From assembly GCA_047616325.1 (NCBI GenBank), contig JBLHGN010000179.1, forward strand, positions 1 through 7,552: a stretch of DNA of 7,552 nucleotides. Reading direction: 5' to 3'. Shown piece by piece: positions 6,199 to 7,552 of the stretch (its first letter is position 1; each line of letters opens with the position of its first letter). Source of the stretch: JBLHGN01 sp047616325. GTDB taxonomy: Bacteria > Pseudomonadota > Gammaproteobacteria > Pseudomonadales > Cellvibrionaceae. The notes below the pieces were generated by a model. That model did no database searches. It saw only the letters and a program-made list of their open reading frames with translations, and was not told the DNA's origin. Made by a program: the position numbers and the translations under genes.

Positions 6199-7542
6199 AA
6201 CCATTTCGACTAAGCCACCCCATTTTTCGCCGGGGGATGCCGTTGACTTGGAGGAAAATAAAGATAAAACAATAAAAACTCTACAAGAACAACTGAAAGA
6301 TATTCAGCATCAGTTAGATTGGTTTAAGCGTCAAATGTTCGGAGAAAAATCCGAAAAGCACAACATGGAAGACAACCCGTATCAAACGACAATCGCGGAT
6401 ATTCTCAATCCACTTCCCGAACTTCCTGGGAAAGGTAAAAAAAGAAAACGGTAACCTATCAGCGAGGCACGGCCAAGAAGAACGCACTTGATGGCTCTCC
6501 GAATGATAGCGGCCTTCGCTTTAGTCCATACGTTCCCGTCGAAGAAATCGTCCCGCCCCAGAATTGGAGGGGGATGACAGGGATAGTTACGAAGTTATCA
6601 GCTATAAAACTACATACCGTTTGGCTCAGCGTACCAGTAGTCATGTCGTATTGAAGTACGTTCGCCCTGTTGTAAAAAAGAAAGGCACGCAAGTCATTAA
6701 AACGCCAGCTGCGCCCGCCAACGTGATTGAAAAGAGCTTTGCTGATGTGAGCTTTCTGGTCGGCATGCTGTTGGACAAGTTTTTATATCACCAACCACTG
6801 TATCGGCAGCACCAACATCTAGAAAATGCGGGGATTTTTCTCGCAAGAAGCACGCTTACCAACCTCAGCACCCGCGCAATTGAACCATATCTTACTCAGT
6901 CGCACATTGGCGATCGATGAAACCCCCGGGAAAGGGGGAAGAAAAGAAAAAGGGAAATTAAAGCAGATATATTACTGGCCGATTATGGGCGAGGCCGATG
7001 AAATATGCTTTACGTTTTCCGAATCCCGCAGCCAGCAGCATCTTTTGGATATGCTGGGCGATTTTAATGGCACTGTACTTAGCGATGGTTATAGTGCATA
7101 TGCGAGTTACGTGAATAAATGCACGAATGCGATACTCGCGCAGTGTTGGGCACATACTCGTCGCAAATATGAAGAAGTCGAAAAGTCAGAGCCTAAAGCG
7201 TGCGCCATTGCCTTGGCCTATATAGGTCGATTTTATGAAATAGAAGACAGTATCAAAGAATTGGATTTAAAGGGAGAGACAAAGCGTCGTTACAGGGAGA
7301 AATATACCCGGCCTGCCGTCGAGGCATTTTTTGAATGGAATCAAGCGCAGCGCCAACGCATAGATTTAGTAAAAAGCGATCCATTTACAAAGGTACTAGT
7401 GTACAGCCATAAAAGAGAGAAGGAGTTGAAAGTTTTTTTAAGTGACCCTGACTTGCCGCTGGACACGAATCATGTGGAGCGCTCGCTGCGAGTTATTCCT
7501 ATGGGGAGGAATTATGCGCACAACCTGATTATGTGCAGTTAG
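6195..7542 (+). pseudogene. tnpC: IS66-family DDE transposase TnpC, multiply frameshifted and 3'-truncated
   Basis: Four adjoining pieces make up one transposase. Piece 1 (6248-6451) encodes a leucine/glutamine-rich coiled coil and RQMFGEKSEK. Piece 2 (6451-6558) contains SPNDSGLRFSPYVPVEEIVP. Piece 3 (about 6561-6884) contains DRDSYEVI, TYRLAQR, VVLKYVRPVVK and LVGMLLDKFLYHQPLYRQHQ. Piece 4 (about 6874-7542) holds the catalytic region. The expected DDE codons are there: Asp in AIDETP at 6916-6918, Asp in LSDGY at 7084-7086 and Glu in DTNHVERSLR at 7477-7479, with the QCWAHTRRK motif between. Frames change near 6449-6451 and 6556-6559 (each fits one lost base) and at 6874-6885 (fits a deletion). 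The natural start is probably ATG 6195, overlapping the ancestral tnpB stop, with a further lost base before 6248; otherwise TTG 6248 opens piece 1. After GRNY the family's C-terminal 70-80 residues are missing. Intact members are about 510-530 residues. Confidence 0.88.
7511..7537. repeat. Imperfect direct repeat with internal inverted repeat at the IS66 3' junction
   Basis: ATTATGCGCA (7511-7520) recurs as ATTATGTGCA (7528-7537), with 9 of 10 bases identical and a spacing of 17. Within it GCACA (7518-7522) is the reverse complement of TGTGC (7532-7536). It lies exactly where similarity to IS66 TnpC stops. It could be part of another element's end or a recombinase site, or only chance. The window ends 15 bases later. 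Confidence 0.4.
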
Positions 7543-7552
7543 CGTCCCTTTA

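Larger units (their letters stand above)
5406..7516 (+). mobile_element. IS66-family insertion sequence, degenerate and lacking its right end
   Basis: The tnpA-tnpB-tnpC order on one strand, and the sequence of all three products, identify an IS66-family element. The left end is placed at GTAACCGTT (5406), because IS66 elements usually begin with GTAA followed by a C/G-rich inverted repeat, and tnpA starts 83 bases later. The right inverted repeat is not seen in the window. Similarity to the transposase fades at about 7511-7516, roughly 70-80 codons before the usual end of TnpC. tnpB and tnpC carry several disruptions, so the element should not move by itself. The 8-base sequence before the left end is ACACCACT, which would be the target duplication if the boundary is right, but the matching right copy cannot be checked here. 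Confidence 0.85.

Noticed and set aside
6195..7542. Programmed frameshifting to make one TnpC from the pieces
   Set aside because: Several shifts of differing type would be needed, most sites are not slippery heptamers, one break looks like a deletion of conserved residues, and IS66 transposases normally come from one continuous frame.

Overview
The window looks like chromosomal DNA of a moderate-GC gammaproteobacterium. The clues are a YdiJ-type FAD/iron-sulfur dehydrogenase that keeps the typical N-terminal start (MIPRL), a DUF1244 protein, a short YcbX/mARC-like MOSC protein and MoeA, followed by IS66 remains. A marine Cellvibrionales-type lineage would fit, but that is an impression from protein resemblance and not a demonstrated placement.

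Layout. Bases 1-701 hold the C-terminal part of moeA, whose 5' end lies outside the window. After a 120-base gap comes a 98-codon DUF1244 gene (822-1118), then a MOSC-domain protein (1202-2068), then a very large ydiJ-like gene (2083-5232) only 14 bases downstream of the MOSC gene. All are on the + strand, and the last two are probably co-transcribed. Two of the four chromosomal genes concern the molybdenum cofactor: MoeA makes it, and the MOSC protein probably carries it. The YdiJ-like enzyme would oxidise a D-2-hydroxyacid and pass electrons through iron-sulfur clusters. A hairpin with a T-tract at 5336-5387 may end this transcript.

From about 5406 to near the window end lies one IS66-family insertion sequence in the order tnpA-tnpB-tnpC, and it is decaying. 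tnpA (5489-5803) looks intact. tnpB has lost its start context and is frameshifted at its 3' end. tnpC is broken into at least four pieces in successive frames and loses family similarity near 7511, before the expected C-terminus. The catalytic D, D and E codons of tnpC are still present, but not in one reading frame. The short-indel breakpoints fit single-base losses, mostly in homopolymers, and one breakpoint fits a deletion of about 32 bases between short repeats. A small repeat/inverted-repeat motif sits where the IS66 similarity ends, and may mark the edge of another element.

No RNA gene, CRISPR array or evident new defence or biosynthetic system was found. The points of most interest are the fine structure of the IS66 decay and the 3' junction.
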